Assembly (NCBI GenBank): GCA_013330355.1
Contig: DUIM01000138.1
Coordinates: 1 to 7,396, forward strand
DNA: 7,396 nt
From: Methanosarcinales archaeon
Lineage (GTDB): Archaea; Halobacteriota; Methanosarcinia; Methanosarcinales; Methanocomedenaceae
Direction: 5' to 3'
Part shown: in pieces, positions 6,612 through 7,396 of the stretch
Numbering within the stretch: the first letter of the stretch is position 1
How the letters are laid out: every line of letters begins with the position of its first letter
The notes under the pieces: model-generated
Told to the model about the DNA's origin: nothing
Database searches by the model: none
What the model saw: the letters and a program-made list of their open reading frames with translations, nothing else
Program-made: the position numbers and the translations under genes

Positions 6612-7232
6612 ATGACACAAAATATTAATCTGAAGGATATCGAAAAAAAGGCATATCGTGATTCCCAGCAGGATGGCTTGATGGAAGTCACGATGGGGCT
6701 GATCCTCATGACATTTGGGGGTTTCTTCTATTCCCCCATCTTTGCATTCTATATATTATTGATAATATTTTCCGGAAAGATTGTGGAGTTTATGCGTAGA
6801 CGCTACACCTACCCCAGGGTCGGTTTTGTCAAATTCCATGAGGAAAATCCAAAGAATTCCCTGACTGGTGTCTTTCTCTTCGAGGTCGCAGTTATTGTGA
6901 TCATGTTCACCCTTATCTCAATCTTTGGTGACGTGAAGGATTATTCCCAGTGGGTGAAATGGTCGCCACTGTTTTTCGGGATGATCCTGGTCGGGCCATT
7001 CGCCCACGCAGCATCCAGGTCCGGAAGTATCCGGTATACCGGATATGCGATCCTGTCGGTGGTTCTGGGCGTTTTCTTCTCCTTAACAGAATTTGGCTCC
7101 GGATGTACGGGGTTGATACTGTATCTGGTTTTCATAGGGACATTTCTATTCCTTGGCGGTCTTGCAATCTTCATCCAATTCCTGCGAAAATATCCGCTAC
7201 CAGTAGAGGGGGCACCTGATGCCAGTAAGTGA
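6612..7232 (+). CDS. Multi-pass membrane protein of unknown function
   Basis: This 206-residue protein begins with a charged segment, LKDIEKKAYRDSQQDGLME (7-25). It continues into hydrophobic stretches at about 25-38, 41-56, 86-105, 117-135, 142-159 and 165-190, suggesting five or six membrane passes. RRRYTYPRVGFVKF (62-75) is a basic loop after the second hydrophobic stretch. The N-terminal pattern of a short amphipathic segment ending in DGL followed by membrane helices recalls an uncharacterised family often found beside a small winged-helix regulator, and that gene follows here with a 14-nt overlap. The role is unknown; a sensor, transporter or envelope-stress partner are all possible. 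The ATG is preceded by TTGAGATAATTACA, which has no good ribosome binding site. There are no catalytic motifs. Confidence 0.8.
   Translation: MTQNINLKDIEKKAYRDSQQDGLMEVTMGLILMTFGGFFYSPIFAFYILLIIFSGKIVEFMRRRYTYPRVGFVKFHEENPKNSLTGVFLFEVAVIVIMFTLISIFGDVKDYSQWVKWSPLFFGMILVGPFAHAASRSGSIRYTGYAILSVVLGVFFSLTEFGSGCTGLILYLVFIGTFLFLGGLAIFIQFLRKYPLPVEGAPDASK
7206..7212 (+). promoter_or_regulatory. Ribosome binding site for the winged-helix regulator
   Basis: GAGGGGG at 7206-7212 lies six bases before the ATG at 7219, inside the end of the upstream membrane protein gene. It supports the overlapping start and coupled translation of the pair. Confidence 0.6.
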
Positions 7233-7396
7233 TCCCGGCGAAAATGACCACCAGCCTATCGCTGGAATCGACAGGTTGATCCACGAACCTGCAAGGCTCA
7301 TGATTATGGCATACCTCTACGTCGTCGAGAGCGCAGACTTCCTCTTCCTGATGCGCCAGACCGGGCTTACGGCTGGCAATCTCTCCTCGCATACGA
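7219..7396 (+). CDS. Winged-helix transcriptional regulator (HTH_34/MarR-like), 3'-truncated by the window edge
   Basis: The first 59 residues are visible. After a polar N-terminus of about 15 residues comes IDRLIHEPARLMIMAYLYVV (17-36), then DFLFLMRQTGLTAGNLSSHT (40-59). This pattern of a helix with HxPxRLxIM, a second helix and then LT.GNLSSH as the start of the recognition helix is that of small winged-helix DNA-binding proteins of the ArsR/MarR-like HTH_34 type. Such proteins are usually about 90-110 residues, so roughly half is missing. It would bind DNA as a dimer, probably regulating its own operon. The start overlaps the membrane protein gene by 14 nt. Base composition is richer in G+C here (about 58% over 7201-7260 by hand count) than upstream. 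Ligand and targets are unknown. Confidence 0.85.
   Translation, partial: MPVSDPGENDHQPIAGIDRLIHEPARLMIMAYLYVVESADFLFLMRQTGLTAGNLSSHT

Overview
This window looks like part of a methanogen-type euryarchaeal chromosome. The evidence is an archaeal-style SRP54, an Elp3 with the short archaeal/bacterial CX4CX2C cluster motif, a FlaI/TadA-type secretion ATPase with two separate FlaJ/TadC-like membrane proteins, AT-rich TATA-box-like promoters and strong GGAGG ribosome binding sites. The general resemblance of SRP54 and of the last gene pair suggests Methanosarcinales or their ANME/Methanoperedens relatives. That placement is inferred from remembered family features, not from a search.

Layout. Positions 1-961 (minus strand) hold the N-terminal 320 residues of an Elp3-type radical SAM tRNA-modification enzyme; the C-terminal part, including the expected acetyltransferase domain, lies beyond the left edge. 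A very AT-rich divergent intergenic region follows (about 17% G+C over 961-1080). It carries palindromes and TATA-like boxes for both directions. On the plus strand, 1145-5037 is a tight three-gene operon: a 663-residue secretion/pilus ATPase with a long acidic N-terminal extension, then two integral membrane T2SSF-domain platform proteins of 308 and 326 residues. The first two genes overlap by 11 nt. The third should start at a TTG with an excellent ribosome binding site placed on the stop of the second.

After a 61-nt gap comes the complete gene for SRP54 (442 residues), the signal recognition particle GTPase. A T-run just after SRP54 is a plausible transcription terminator. A second AT-rich gap of 184 nt leads to a 206-residue multi-pass membrane protein of unknown function. 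Its end overlaps the start of a winged-helix regulator that runs off the right edge.

How they work together. The ATPase would power, and the two T2SSF proteins would form, the inner-membrane platform of an archaeal type IV filament or Tad-like secretion machine. No pilin or prepilin peptidase gene is present here, so the filament subunits must be encoded elsewhere. SRP54 directs membrane proteins to the translocon; its position next to the platform genes may be incidental. The last two genes are probably a membrane protein and its cognate regulator. I see no mobile element, CRISPR array, tRNA or rRNA in the window.
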